Source of the DNA: an uncultured bacterium
Lineage (GTDB): Bacteria > Babelota > Babeliae > Babelales > RVW-14
Assembly: GCA_903825355.1 (NCBI GenBank)
Contig: CAIKAH010000010.1
Span: 1-51,641, forward strand
Reading direction: 5' to 3'
DNA length: 51,641 bases
Shown: positions 18,078-26,582 of the stretch, piece by piece
Numbering within the stretch: the stretch's first letter is position 1
Layout: each line of letters begins with the position of its first letter
Made by a program: the position numbers and the translations under genes
The notes under the pieces: model-generated
Told to the model about the DNA's origin: nothing
What the model saw: the letters and a program-made list of their open reading frames with translations, nothing else
Database searches by the model: none

Positions 18078-19274
18078 ATGCAAACATCTCGTTTGATCCA
18101 ATTAGGGCTTGCTATATTCGCAATGCTTTTTGGTGCGGGAAACGTCGTTTATCCATTATGTCTTGGCCGTGATGCGGGAAGCATGGTGATGTTTGCGGTG
18201 GCCGGTTTTATTGTTACGGGCGTTGTTGTTCCTCTTATTGGGCTGGTATCTGCTGCGCTGTTTAACGGCGATTATAAAAAATTCTTAGGCATGGCAGGCC
18301 GTTGGCCTGGTGCGATTATTGCCTTTATGTGTATGCTCTTGCTTGGTCCATTAGGAGCAACGCCACGGTGCATTACGCTTGCACATGGTGCTGCCTATTG
18401 GCACTTGCCGTTTATCTCACTGTTTGTGTTTAGTGTTATTACAGCGGTACTCATTTTTGCTGCCACCATTCGTCGCAACATGGTAGTTGAATTGATGGGA
18501 AGAGTTTTTGGGCCTATTAAATTGGTGCTTCTTTTTACCATCATCATGCTCGGATTATTTGCTGTAGCTGCGCCGCTTACTACTGCACTTAACAGTAGTA
18601 CCGCTTTTGCACGTGGATTTGCTGATGGCTATTTGACGCTTGACCTGATAGGCACCATTTTCTTTTCAGCGTTAATTATTGGCTCCATCAGAGCAAGCAT
18701 GAAGCCAACAGAGCGTGATAATCAGGCTGCGGTCGCGTGGTATGGTTTAAAAGCTGGTGTTATCGGTGGTACGCTTCTTGGTTTGGTGTATGTCGGGTTC
18801 AGCTTTGCAGCAGCAAAGCAAGGGCTTGCGCTTGCAGATGTTGATAGAACATTACTGCTCAGCGCACTTGCAGAAATGTTGCTTGGTGCTCGTGCCAGCT
18901 GGCTTGCTAATTTAACCACTCTAATAGCGTGTCTTTCAACAGCAATAGCTCTTACTGCAGTATTTGCAGATTATCTAGCAAGTGAACTACTTTGTGGTCG
19001 TATTAAATATTTATATGCACTTGTTATAACAGTAATTATGAACTTGGCTATGACCAATCTTGGGTTTACGGGCCTTATGCACGTAACTGAGCCATTGGTA
19101 GTTATTTGTTACCCTGCACTTATTGTGCTTTCGCTTGCAAATGCGGCACATGTATTCTGGGGCTTTAACTATATTAAAGAAGTGGTTATTGGTACCTTGG
19201 TAATCAATATTCTGGTTACAGCAATTAAGCATGCTGATGCTATAAAAGCGCTAGTAATGCAAATTGTTTGCTAA
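18078..19274 (+). CDS. brnQ: Branched-chain amino acid:cation symporter (LIVCS/BrnQ family)
   Basis: This inner-membrane transporter would import Leu, Ile and Val with Na+ or H+. The family N-terminus is clear (LGLAIFAMLFGAGNVVYPLC, matching the usual AMFFGAGN.IFP pattern), with about 12 hydrophobic segments over 398 aa, slightly short for the family (about 430). AAAGGA precedes the ATG. Uptake of branched-chain amino acids fits an organism that depends on its host for them. Monocistronic, with its own promoter and terminator. Confidence 0.85.
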   Translation: MQTSRLIQLGLAIFAMLFGAGNVVYPLCLGRDAGSMVMFAVAGFIVTGVVVPLIGLVSAALFNGDYKKFLGMAGRWPGAIIAFMCMLLLGPLGATPRCITLAHGAAYWHLPFISLFVFSVITAVLIFAATIRRNMVVELMGRVFGPIKLVLLFTIIMLGLFAVAAPLTTALNSSTAFARGFADGYLTLDLIGTIFFSALIIGSIRASMKPTERDNQAAVAWYGLKAGVIGGTLLGLVYVGFSFAAAKQGLALADVDRTLLLSALAEMLLGARASWLANLTTLIACLSTAIALTAVFADYLASELLCGRIKYLYALVITVIMNLAMTNLGFTGLMHVTEPLVVICYPALIVLSLANAAHVFWGFNYIKEVVIGTLVINILVTAIKHADAIKALVMQIVC

Positions 19275-19295
19275 AGTCAGATTTGAAGTAATTAA

Positions 19296-19326
19296 AAAGG
19301 GCGCCTTAGTATCCTGGCGCCCTTTT
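19296..19326 (+). terminator. Rho-independent terminator after brnQ
   Basis: Ten-base-pair stem aaagggcgcc / ggcgcccttt with a T run. It may also serve the convergent IQ-motif gene, since the left arm follows an A run. Confidence 0.85.
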
Positions 19327-19336
19327 TGTGTTCTGT

Positions 19337-20323
19337 TTATTGCTTAATGCCTAAAGCATTAAATACAGCTGCTATTTCTTCAGGATCGGTGATACCGTCA
19401 GTCTTGAGTCGTCTATTTATCATCATTTTATTGACCGTTGCTTTCTGCAAGTTGTTGACTATTGCCTGCAAGTGAGGAGCCAATCCAGTGTCAACAGCAT
19501 CGTGTCTGTGTAGGCGTATGTGTTCGATGCGTTCTAATCGTGCGGCACCAGCAGCTTCTTCGGCGCGCATTTTTTCTTCTTGTAATCTGCGTGCTTCTTT
19601 TTCAGCGCGCATAATTCTTGCCCGTTTTCTTGCTAGGTTGCCACGTCGAACTCGCTGTATTGTTTTTGCGGCACGCTCAGCTCTCCCTTTTTCTTTGTGT
19701 GCTGCTAATTCTGGAGCGATTTTGTTTCTTGTTGCTTTTCCCCGATAGCGAGCGCCTATTTTAGATGCGATTGTTATTCGCGCAGGTGTTAGTAATTGGT
19801 GTATTAACATATCATTCGCATGCATTATTGCTTGAAATACCCAAGTAGCATCTGGAATTAACTCAAGCGCAGGAGAGCGTGCATCTTTCCATTCACCATG
19901 CACTTTTGTGTGCTCAAGGAACGCTTGCCATTGGTTTACAAGATTAGTGTAGTTGCGCTCTATTTCGCGTTGTGAGGGATTAGGAGTTTCTGTAGGATCG
20001 AAATCAAGTAAGCGCAGCGCTAATGTGCGTTGCTCGGGGTTGTTTAAAAATGTTATAAAGCTCTCTTGAAAATTACCAATGCTCATGCCAATTTTTCCTG
20101 AGGCATTAAGTAGGCTTGGACAACCGGGTGTATTTTCAAGGAGCTCTCGCTTTTCTCGTTGAAAGTCTGGTGATCTAAAATTCTCTGGAAAGGTAATTGG
20201 TGCTGGTTCGCTTTCAACTCTAGACAGATCCATTGCTCTTGCCGTTGATGAAAGACCCATGACACCAAGCGCGATTACAAGACCGCATTGGCGAACAAGC
20301 CCTTTATAATTTTTTTTAAACAT
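19337..20323 (-). CDS. Secreted IQ-motif protein (copy 1)
   Basis: 328 aa, no family I recognise over its full length. The signal peptide is MFKKNYKGLVRQCGLVIALG (shown in part), ending near ARA-30. A basic helical region holds a textbook IQ motif at 222-232 (IQRVRRGNLAR, pattern IQxxxRGxxxR) and an imperfect one at 189-199 (IGARYRGKATR). It is followed by a charged coiled coil (EARRLQEEKMRAEEAAGAAR). IQ motifs bind calmodulin or related EF-hand light chains, which bacteria lack, so a host-directed function is likely. The C-terminal 45 residues resemble those of copy 2. GGGAGAAGAG precedes the ATG. Confidence 0.8.
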   Translation of the reverse strand: MFKKNYKGLVRQCGLVIALGVMGLSSTARAMDLSRVESEPAPITFPENFRSPDFQREKRELLENTPGCPSLLNASGKIGMSIGNFQESFITFLNNPEQRTLALRLLDFDPTETPNPSQREIERNYTNLVNQWQAFLEHTKVHGEWKDARSPALELIPDATWVFQAIMHANDMLIHQLLTPARITIASKIGARYRGKATRNKIAPELAAHKEKGRAERAAKTIQRVRRGNLARKRARIMRAEKEARRLQEEKMRAEEAAGAARLERIEHIRLHRHDAVDTGLAPHLQAIVNNLQKATVNKMMINRRLKTDGITDPEEIAAVFNALGIKQ

Positions 20324-20379
20324 ACTCTCTTCTCCCTTGTTTTATAAAAAAACACATAATATTCAATATTTCTATTTGT
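20244..20379 (-). repeat. Leader plus signal-peptide cassette, copy 1
   Basis: About 135 bp covering the upstream region, ribosome site and the first 28 codons is almost identical to 21704-21836. Shared stretches include gacaccaagcgcgattacaa and the T-rich start region. Downstream the two genes diverge strongly. Confidence 0.85.
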
Positions 20380-20400
20380 GTGGTAATTGGCGAATAATTA

Positions 20401-20440
20401 ACCAAAGAAGACCCTCAAAAACCAGGGGGTCTTCTTTGGT
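20401..20440. terminator. Strong hairpin between the two IQ-motif genes
   Basis: A 16-bp stem with one mismatch (accaaagaagaccctc / gggggtcttctttggt) and an eight-nt loop lies just after the stop of the upstream IQ gene. The T-rich tract is on the plus-strand side, so it would terminate plus-strand (antisense) transcription best. On the minus strand it may still act as a terminator or 3' stabiliser. Confidence 0.6.
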
Positions 20441-20457
20441 TTTTAATATTTTCAATG

Positions 20458-21783
20458 TTAGTTAGATACCAGGCCAAGTTCTTGAAAGATTATAGCTTGC
20501 TGGGCTGGAGAAACTTTATGTGTGGCGCATAAGCCTATTACCATGGCTTTTTTCGCGATTTTTCCTTTTCCAGAAGCACGTACCTCATCAATAATCATTT
20601 GCATTACGCGAGTAGTCCCTGGGGCTTGTGCGAGACGGGCTGCTCGTGCTTCATCTGTAAGTCTAACTGCTTCATCATGTGCGCCAGTTCTTACAATTTC
20701 GGCTTCTGCGTCACCGCGTGCAGTGACAAAACCACCTCGTGCGCTGCCAGTGAAGCGACCAGGCACATCCACCGTTGGGACTGAAGGGCCGGTAAATGTT
20801 GCAGCGGGAGCTGAGTCATCATCGTCTGAGCTTATGGTTGCTGTTGATGAAGCGCTTGTAGCTGCTCGTTCCTCTTTTGCTGCTTCGCGGCGAAACTCTT
20901 CATCGCGGGCGCGAATTTCTGCTTGCATAGCAGCCATGGCTTCTTCGACTCCTTTAATCGCCTCTTTTTCGCTAGCTAATTTTGCACGTAATGCTTCCGC
21001 TACACGTTTTTTTTCTTGATTGTCGCGTAGTTTTGCTTGCAGCTTGGTGACCGCTTTTTGTAGTTTTTTATACTTTTTCTGTGCTTTTTTCGTGCGCACA
21101 ATGCTTTGTATTTTAGTAGCAGCATGTTCTTTTAGGGCTTTTTCGCGGGCTTTTTTTACGCGTAGTGCCTTTGCCTGTTTTCTGGCGTTTTTGCCACGAA
21201 CGATTTTTTGTACTGTTATTGCTGCGTTATTCAGGCGACGCTCAGCAAGGCCTGAAGCTATTCTACGGGCTTCTTCTTGTTCTGCTGCTAGGCGAGCTGC
21301 TTCAGCTAATCCACTTGGTTCTTGTTTTGTTAAAAAACGATTGCTTTGGCTGCGTATTGAGCTTTTTATTGCTTCTAAAAAAGTATTTGCCTCGGTTAGG
21401 ACCCACCATTTATCCATCCCGTTAATGTTATCCGGCAAAAGCGCGGCAATCTCAAGCATATTTTCAGAGGTATTATTTATTAAAGCATCTATTTTTGAAA
21501 GAATTCTCTCTTTATTGTAAGTTTCTTCATTTAGTAATGTTAATAAAGTATCTGGTTTCAATGAGGTTAAATTTACATTGCCTGTGCGCATCTCCATGAT
21601 GTCAAAGTTTTCTGCTACAAAATTACAAAGTTTTACACATATATCATTTAATGCTTTTTCGTCTCCGAACTCATGACTACTTGCTGCCACTGCAGCGATT
21701 GCTGTTGATGAAACACCCATGACACCAAGCGCGATTACAAGACCGCATTGGCGAATAAGGCCTTTATAATTTTTTTTAAACAT
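20458..21783 (-). CDS. Secreted IQ-motif protein (copy 2)
   Basis: 441 aa paralogue of the gene at 19337-20323. The signal peptide differs from copy 1 at only three of 30 positions. It carries a perfect IQ motif at 191-201 (VQKIVRGKNAR), a degenerate one near 225 (IQSIVRTKKAQ), long Ala/Lys/Glu coiled coil and a low-complexity Ser/Asp/Ala stretch (TATISSDDDDSAPAATF). The C-terminal helical region (VIGLCATHKVSPAQQAIIFQ) resembles the end of copy 1. Probably exported and directed at a eukaryotic calmodulin-like partner; inference only. Confidence 0.8.
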   Translation of the reverse strand: MFKKNYKGLIRQCGLVIALGVMGVSSTAIAAVAASSHEFGDEKALNDICVKLCNFVAENFDIMEMRTGNVNLTSLKPDTLLTLLNEETYNKERILSKIDALINNTSENMLEIAALLPDNINGMDKWWVLTEANTFLEAIKSSIRSQSNRFLTKQEPSGLAEAARLAAEQEEARRIASGLAERRLNNAAITVQKIVRGKNARKQAKALRVKKAREKALKEHAATKIQSIVRTKKAQKKYKKLQKAVTKLQAKLRDNQEKKRVAEALRAKLASEKEAIKGVEEAMAAMQAEIRARDEEFRREAAKEERAATSASSTATISSDDDDSAPAATFTGPSVPTVDVPGRFTGSARGGFVTARGDAEAEIVRTGAHDEAVRLTDEARAARLAQAPGTTRVMQMIIDEVRASGKGKIAKKAMVIGLCATHKVSPAQQAIIFQELGLVSN

Positions 21784-21836
21784 ACTCTCTTCTCCCTTTT
21801 TATGAAAAACACATAATATTAAATATCTCTATTTGT
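21704..21836 (-). repeat. Leader plus signal-peptide cassette, copy 2
   Basis: Second copy of the cassette at 20244-20379. The identity extends through the ribosome site into the upstream A/T-rich region, so promoter, leader and signal peptide are all shared. Confidence 0.85.
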
Positions 21837-22114
21837 ATTATAGTTTTTTTAAAATAAATTAATCAAGGACTAATAAAAATATTTTTTTAATTGTGCCACA
21901 ACAGGATAAAGCTAGGGTAAAAAGGTGTTGTTTGGGCTGATAAATGCTTGTTTAGAAAAAGTGATTATTGCTCAAGGAGCTCACGTACTGTAATATTGTA
22001 GGCCAATTTGAAGCTTTTCGTCTCGAGGGGCGTCAAGCTTAAATGTTCAAGTCTGGAGAGGGGTTCCTGGTTTCTTGCATGGAATTTTGTCACAGAATAA
22101 GTAATTATTTTCAG

Positions 22115-22143
22115 TTGAGAAATATTTTCTATTCTTGTATAGT
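22115..22143 (+). promoter_or_regulatory. Candidate sigma-70 promoter upstream of nrdAB
   Basis: TTGAGA (22115-22120) and TATAGT (22138-22143), 17-nt spacer, the best match in the 21837-22588 gap. Transcription from here would give a leader of about 440 nt before nrdA. Confidence 0.5.
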
Positions 22144-22149
22144 TTGCTG

Positions 22150-22588
22150 CAGTGCATTTTTTAGCACTAAAAATTTCTCCTCTGTAGTGGGTCTTTTTTG
22201 CTATTAATTATGTCAAAAAAAGCGTTTTTTTTCTTTAGTAAACGATCTATCCAGTTGATTTAATTAAATAAAAAATTTGTTTGATAGATCGAACACGACC
22301 TGGTAAATTGGTGCTCCGGTTGAAAACAAATTTGCAACCAGAAAATATTTGCTGTTTGTATTCCAGCCATAACGGTCGATTGCAAATGGTCAATACCCAT
22401 CATTGCCAAGCTTGTGAAGAGGAGCTCCCCTTTTTTCTTTGCTCTGGTTCTGGATGTGGCGGCTTGCTTGGCGATAGCGACAAGCAATTGCGGAAGGAAG
22501 GGGAATGTGAGAAAAACCAAGGTTCCTGTGGGCCATCAAAACGAGTTGTGCGGGTGGTAAGGCAGGATAATTTACGAGAAGGATCGAA
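22150..22588 (+). promoter_or_regulatory. Long untranslated leader of nrdA with hairpins
   Basis: No convincing gene lies between 21837 and 22588. The leader holds several possible structures. One is agtgc/gcact near 22150. Another is a 9-bp inverted repeat cgatctatc (22243-22251) / gatagatcg (22283-22291) around an A/T-rich loop. There is also ggttg/caacc around 22317-22336, and a hairpin ttgcttg (22464-22470) / caagcaa (22481-22487). It might regulate RNR expression or contain a small RNA; I could not match it to a known riboswitch. Confidence 0.35.
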
Positions 22589-25096
22589 ATGGAAGACGCA
22601 CTCACCAACAAACAAAGTACTATTCAAAAGCGTAATGGGACAGCGCAAGCCTTTGATGAAGCGAAGGTGAGAAGATCTATTGCTCGAGCGGCTCTTGGGT
22701 TTGAAAAAGAGATTTCAGCAGATTTGATTTTACAAGAATTGCGTCGGACAGTATTTGACGGCATCTTGGCAAAAGATTTTTCCAAGGGGCTCATTTTTGC
22801 TGCAACTTCTTTTATCGAGCTGGACCCCGCCTATAATTATGTTTCTGCGCGCCTTTTTTTGCAGCATATTTATAAAGAAGTAGTAGGTAAGAGTATTAGC
22901 TCAGGCAGCTTAGAACAAGTGTACAAGCAAGCATTTTTAGATGGCATTCACAAGGGGGTTGCGCTTGAGTTGCTTGATAAAAAAATCACCGAAGGTTTTG
23001 ACCTTACGGCGCTAGCACAAGCATTATGCCCAGAGCGAGATAATTTATTTGGCTATCTTGGCATTCAAACACTGTATGAGCGTTATTTTCTGAAAGCGGC
23101 AGGATCTATTATTGAGCTACCACAAGCCTTCTGGATGCGTGTGGCGATGGGGCTGGCGTTACTAGAGCAAGATAAAACAGCCCGGGCGATTGAGTTTTAT
23201 GAAGTGCTTTCACAGCTCAATTTTGTCTCCTCAACGCCAACGTTGTTCCATGCTGCAACCTTGCATCCGCAGCTTAGTTCTTGCTACTTAACATATGTTG
23301 ATGATGATCTTGATCATATTTTTAAATGCCTCAAAGATAATGCAAATATGTCAAAATGGTCTGGCGGCGTAGCAAATTCGTGGACCCAGCTGCGTGGCAC
23401 TGGTTCATTGATTAAAAGTATCAAAATGAGCAGCCAGGGTATTGTGCCGTTCTTGAAGCTTGCTAATGATGTGGTTGCTGCTATTTATCGTAGTGGTAGC
23501 CGTCGTGGAGCTACCGTCGCTTACCTGGAAGTGTGGCACTATGATTTTGAAGATTTTATGGACTTGCGTCGCAATACCGGTGATGAGCGGCGGCGTGCGC
23601 ACGATATGAACACAGCGGCTTGGATTCCTGATTTGTTTATGAAGCGTGTAATGAATGACCAGAAATGGACTTTGTTTTCGCCTGATGAGGTGCGTGATTT
23701 GCATGAGCTGTATGGATCTGCTTTTGAAGCCCGCTACGAGGTGTATGAGCAAATGGCTCGTGAAGGTAAAATTGCTACCTTTAAAGAAGTTTCTGCTGCG
23801 CAATTATGGCGTAAAATGTTGAGCCGTTTATTTGAAACAGGTCATCCATGGGTAACGTTTAAAGATGCATGCAATATTCGCTCGCCCCAAGATCATGTTG
23901 GAGTAGTGCACTCATCAAATTTATGTACTGAAATTACTTTGAATACCTCGCGCGAAGAAACTGCCGTATGCAATCTTGGTTCTATTAATCTTGGTAAGCA
24001 TGTTACTGATGGGTCTTTTAATTGGGATTTGCTTGCTAAAACGATTAAGACAGCGGTACGTATGCTTGATGCCGTAGTTGATATCAATTTTTATCCTACC
24101 GTAGAAGGAAAAACAGCTAACTTGCGCCATCGACCAATTGGTATGGGCATCATGGGCTTGCAAAATGCGCTTTTTGCATTGGATATCTCTTTTAGTAGCC
24201 AACGAGCATTAGAGTTTTCTGACGAGTTGATGGAGTTTATTTCTTATCATGCCATTTTAGCTTCTTCTGAGCTAGCAAAAGAAAAAGGTGCTTACAGCAG
24301 TTTTAAGGGTTCAAAATGGGACCGTGGATTGTTTCCTGTTGATACACTGGGCTTATTAGAGCGTGAACGTGGTGTGAATATTGAAGTTAACCGTACTTCA
24401 CGTATGGATTGGGCGCCGGTCAGGGAGCATGTAAAACAGTACGGTATGCGTAATTCTAACACCATGGCTATTGCGCCAACCGCGACGATTTCAAACATTT
24501 CTGGTTGCTACCCCAGCATTGAGCCGGTATACAAAAACTTGTACGTCAAATCTAATATGAGTGGTGAGTTTACTGTTGTGAATGAATCATTGGTCTATGA
24601 TCTCAAGCGACTTGGCCTCTGGAATAAAGATATGCTTGATATGATTAAATATTTTGATGGAAGTATTCAGCGTATTGAGGCAATTCCGCAATATTTAAAA
24701 GATAAATATCGTGAAGCGTTTGAAATTGATCCTGAGTGGTTGGTGCAAATTACCGCTGTACGTGCTAAATGGATAGATCAAAGCCAATCGCACAATGTGT
24801 TTATGCAAGGAACATCAGGTAAAAAATTACATGATATTTACTTTAGGGCATGGCGAACAGGTGTTAAAACAATGTATTATTTACGGACTCTTGGTGCAAG
24901 TCAGATTGAAAAATCAACGCTTGATGCTAAGAAATTTGGATATACGCAAAAACGTGATTACAGTAATGAACCTGTTGGCGCAGCCCCAGCATCCTCTTTT
25001 CAGCCGGCAAATTATCTAGCTGTTGGTGAAGAAGTACCGCTTGAAATGGTAAAAGCCTGCAGCATTGAAAATCCAGAATGCGAGTCTTGTCAGTAA
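22589..25096 (+). CDS. nrdA: Ribonucleoside-diphosphate reductase alpha subunit (class I)
   Basis: NrdA reduces ribonucleotides to deoxyribonucleotides with radicals supplied by NrdB. An N-terminal ATP-cone (about 12-100, IQKRNGTAQAFDEAKVRRSI) implies allosteric control by ATP/dATP. Catalytic residues are visible: Cys232 (LSSCYL) and Cys461 (AVCNLGS) form the active-site pair. Asn444, Cys446 and Glu448 (NLCTE) are the radical-site residues, and Tyr763-Tyr764 (MYYLRT) the radical-transfer pair. The C-terminal CESC provides the reducing cysteines. 835 aa with one ATP-cone. AGAAGGA precedes the ATG. Confidence 0.96.
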   Translation: MEDALTNKQSTIQKRNGTAQAFDEAKVRRSIARAALGFEKEISADLILQELRRTVFDGILAKDFSKGLIFAATSFIELDPAYNYVSARLFLQHIYKEVVGKSISSGSLEQVYKQAFLDGIHKGVALELLDKKITEGFDLTALAQALCPERDNLFGYLGIQTLYERYFLKAAGSIIELPQAFWMRVAMGLALLEQDKTARAIEFYEVLSQLNFVSSTPTLFHAATLHPQLSSCYLTYVDDDLDHIFKCLKDNANMSKWSGGVANSWTQLRGTGSLIKSIKMSSQGIVPFLKLANDVVAAIYRSGSRRGATVAYLEVWHYDFEDFMDLRRNTGDERRRAHDMNTAAWIPDLFMKRVMNDQKWTLFSPDEVRDLHELYGSAFEARYEVYEQMAREGKIATFKEVSAAQLWRKMLSRLFETGHPWVTFKDACNIRSPQDHVGVVHSSNLCTEITLNTSREETAVCNLGSINLGKHVTDGSFNWDLLAKTIKTAVRMLDAVVDINFYPTVEGKTANLRHRPIGMGIMGLQNALFALDISFSSQRALEFSDELMEFISYHAILASSELAKEKGAYSSFKGSKWDRGLFPVDTLGLLERERGVNIEVNRTSRMDWAPVREHVKQYGMRNSNTMAIAPTATISNISGCYPSIEPVYKNLYVKSNMSGEFTVVNESLVYDLKRLGLWNKDMLDMIKYFDGSIQRIEAIPQYLKDKYREAFEIDPEWLVQITAVRAKWIDQSQSHNVFMQGTSGKKLHDIYFRAWRTGVKTMYYLRTLGASQIEKSTLDAKKFGYTQKRDYSNEPVGAAPASSFQPANYLAVGEEVPLEMVKACSIENPECESCQ

Positions 25097-25117
25097 AACA
25101 GCTTAAGGAGTTCTCAG

Positions 25118-26128
25118 ATGAGTCTAAAAAAAGATGGAATTATTAATAATACAAGCACTGACCCAAATAAAATTCTGCCTATGAAATACTTGTGGGCGAG
25201 GGAGTACTATAAGTCAGGGGTAGCTAATAACTGGACCCCAGAAGAAGTTTCAATGCAAAAAGATGTGGAACAGTGGCAGTCAGCAACGACTCTTACCGAG
25301 CATGAACGAAAACTCATTTTGTGGAATCTTGGTTTCTTTTCTACTGCCGAATCATTAACGGCAAACAACATTGTACTTGCTATTTATCGCCATGTTACCA
25401 ACCCTGAGTGTCGCCAATATATGCTCAGACAGGCGTTTGAAGAAGCAGTGCATACTGATACCTTTATTTATTGCTGTGATTCGCTAGGGCTTAATCCCGA
25501 TGAAATTTACAACATGTATCAGACGATTCCATCCATCAAAGATAAAGATGATTTTGTGGTAGAGCTAACTAAATCAATTTTTGATCCATCATTTGAGCCC
25601 GTGGGGACTGAAAATATTCAGAAATTTATTTTAGATTTGGTTGGTTTTTATGTCATCATGGAAGGCATTTTTTTCTATGCTGGTTTTGCAATGATGCTTG
25701 CGCTTAAGCGCCAACAAAAAATGGCAGGGCTGGGTGAACAGTTTGAGTATATTATGCGTGATGAAAGCCTACATTTGGCCTATGGATGTGATTTGATCAA
25801 CACTATTTTAGCTGAAAATCCAGAAGTATGGACGCCGGCGTTTCAAGATCAAATTGTTGGTTTGATTGAGCAAGCAGTGGTTCTTGAGCGCCGCTATGCG
25901 TACGATGCGTGTCCACAAGGATTGCTTGGTATAAACGCTGAACAGTTCTGCATTTACGTTGAGCACATGGCTGATCGCCGCCTCGAACGTATTGGGTTGC
26001 CAAAGTTATTTTTTAAAGAAAATCCATTTCCATGGATGTCGCAATCTACCGATTTAGCGAAAGAAAAAAATTTCTTTGAAACCCGTGTAACAGAGTATCA
26101 GACCGCTGGTGCGCTTACTTGGGATTAA
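25118..26128 (+). CDS. nrdB: Ribonucleotide reductase beta subunit, class Ic (Phe in place of radical Tyr)
   Basis: NrdB holds the metal cofactor that starts the radical chain. The metal ligands are Glu78 (STAESL), Glu109 and His112 (FEEAVH), Glu182 (IMEGIFF), Glu216 and His219 (RDESLH). The position of the radical tyrosine (seven residues after Glu109) is Phe116 (EAVHTDTF). This and Glu instead of Asp as the first ligand are the marks of chlamydial class Ic enzymes, which use a Mn/Fe cluster without a tyrosyl radical. From my knowledge of the Chlamydia trachomatis protein, every key residue lies at a constant offset of 11. TTAAGGAG precedes the ATG; cotranscribed with nrdA. Confidence 0.95.
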   Translation: MSLKKDGIINNTSTDPNKILPMKYLWAREYYKSGVANNWTPEEVSMQKDVEQWQSATTLTEHERKLILWNLGFFSTAESLTANNIVLAIYRHVTNPECRQYMLRQAFEEAVHTDTFIYCCDSLGLNPDEIYNMYQTIPSIKDKDDFVVELTKSIFDPSFEPVGTENIQKFILDLVGFYVIMEGIFFYAGFAMMLALKRQQKMAGLGEQFEYIMRDESLHLAYGCDLINTILAENPEVWTPAFQDQIVGLIEQAVVLERRYAYDACPQGLLGINAEQFCIYVEHMADRRLERIGLPKLFFKENPFPWMSQSTDLAKEKNFFETRVTEYQTAGALTWD

Positions 26129-26144
26129 ATAAAGAGGAGATGGG

Positions 26145-26582
26145 ATGAGGATACAGGAATTATGGCGTGTAGGTCTATGGGTTATTATTGTGTTGAGCCG
26201 CATGGTGCATGCGTCAGTGCCATTAACCCCTAAGTTATCTCATGACAATGATGTTGTTTTGTCCGCTGTAAACGTGTGTATAGTACTTGGGAAGAGTCCT
26301 GAGGCTATTGAGTGCGCCAAGAAGCATGGCGCACTATTGCTTCCTGATGATCACGGCAAGCAGGGGATTATGTGTACTCGTGACGATGGTGCTTCAGAGA
26401 CTATCGGAATGGAAACATTTAATCTATATTATTTGGCGGTAGTTTCGCCAACATTAAAGCCAACTATTACTGTATTGCATGTAGATCATGACTATGATAT
26501 TCGTGAATGTCAGGGAGCAAATTTAGTGTATGTCTTGCTCAAAGATACTGAGTCACGGCGTGCAAGTATCGTGACCGAGTAA
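26145..26582 (+). CDS. Hypothetical secreted protein
   Basis: Unrecognised. 145 aa, with a signal-like N-terminus (MRIQELWRVGLWVIIVLSRM, cut near VHA-SVP) and a mixed alpha/beta body with four cysteines (VNVCIVLG, IECAKKHG, GIMCTRDD, RECQGANL). GAGGAG lies upstream of the ATG, 17 nt after nrdB, so it may be read through from nrdAB. It abuts the next gene tail to tail with no gap. Confidence 0.65.
   Translation: MRIQELWRVGLWVIIVLSRMVHASVPLTPKLSHDNDVVLSAVNVCIVLGKSPEAIECAKKHGALLLPDDHGKQGIMCTRDDGASETIGMETFNLYYLAVVSPTLKPTITVLHVDHDYDIRECQGANLVYVLLKDTESRRASIVTE

Noticed and set aside
19640..20060. Weak J-domain resemblance in IQ protein copy 1 (LDFDPTETPNPSQREIERNY)
   Set aside because: There is no HPD motif and the helix pattern is unconvincing.
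22290..22588. Partial resemblance of the nrdA leader to a cobalamin riboswitch (ggtgc, ggggaatgtgag, ggtaaggcaggat)
   Set aside because: The elements are in the wrong arrangement, the conserved B12 box does not fit, and too little room remains before the start codon.
22281..22670. A 129-codon plus-strand frame overlapping the start of nrdA, with several cysteines
   Set aside because: It overlaps nrdA by 80 nt in another frame, has no ribosome site and resembles no family; NrdA homology starts at 22589.
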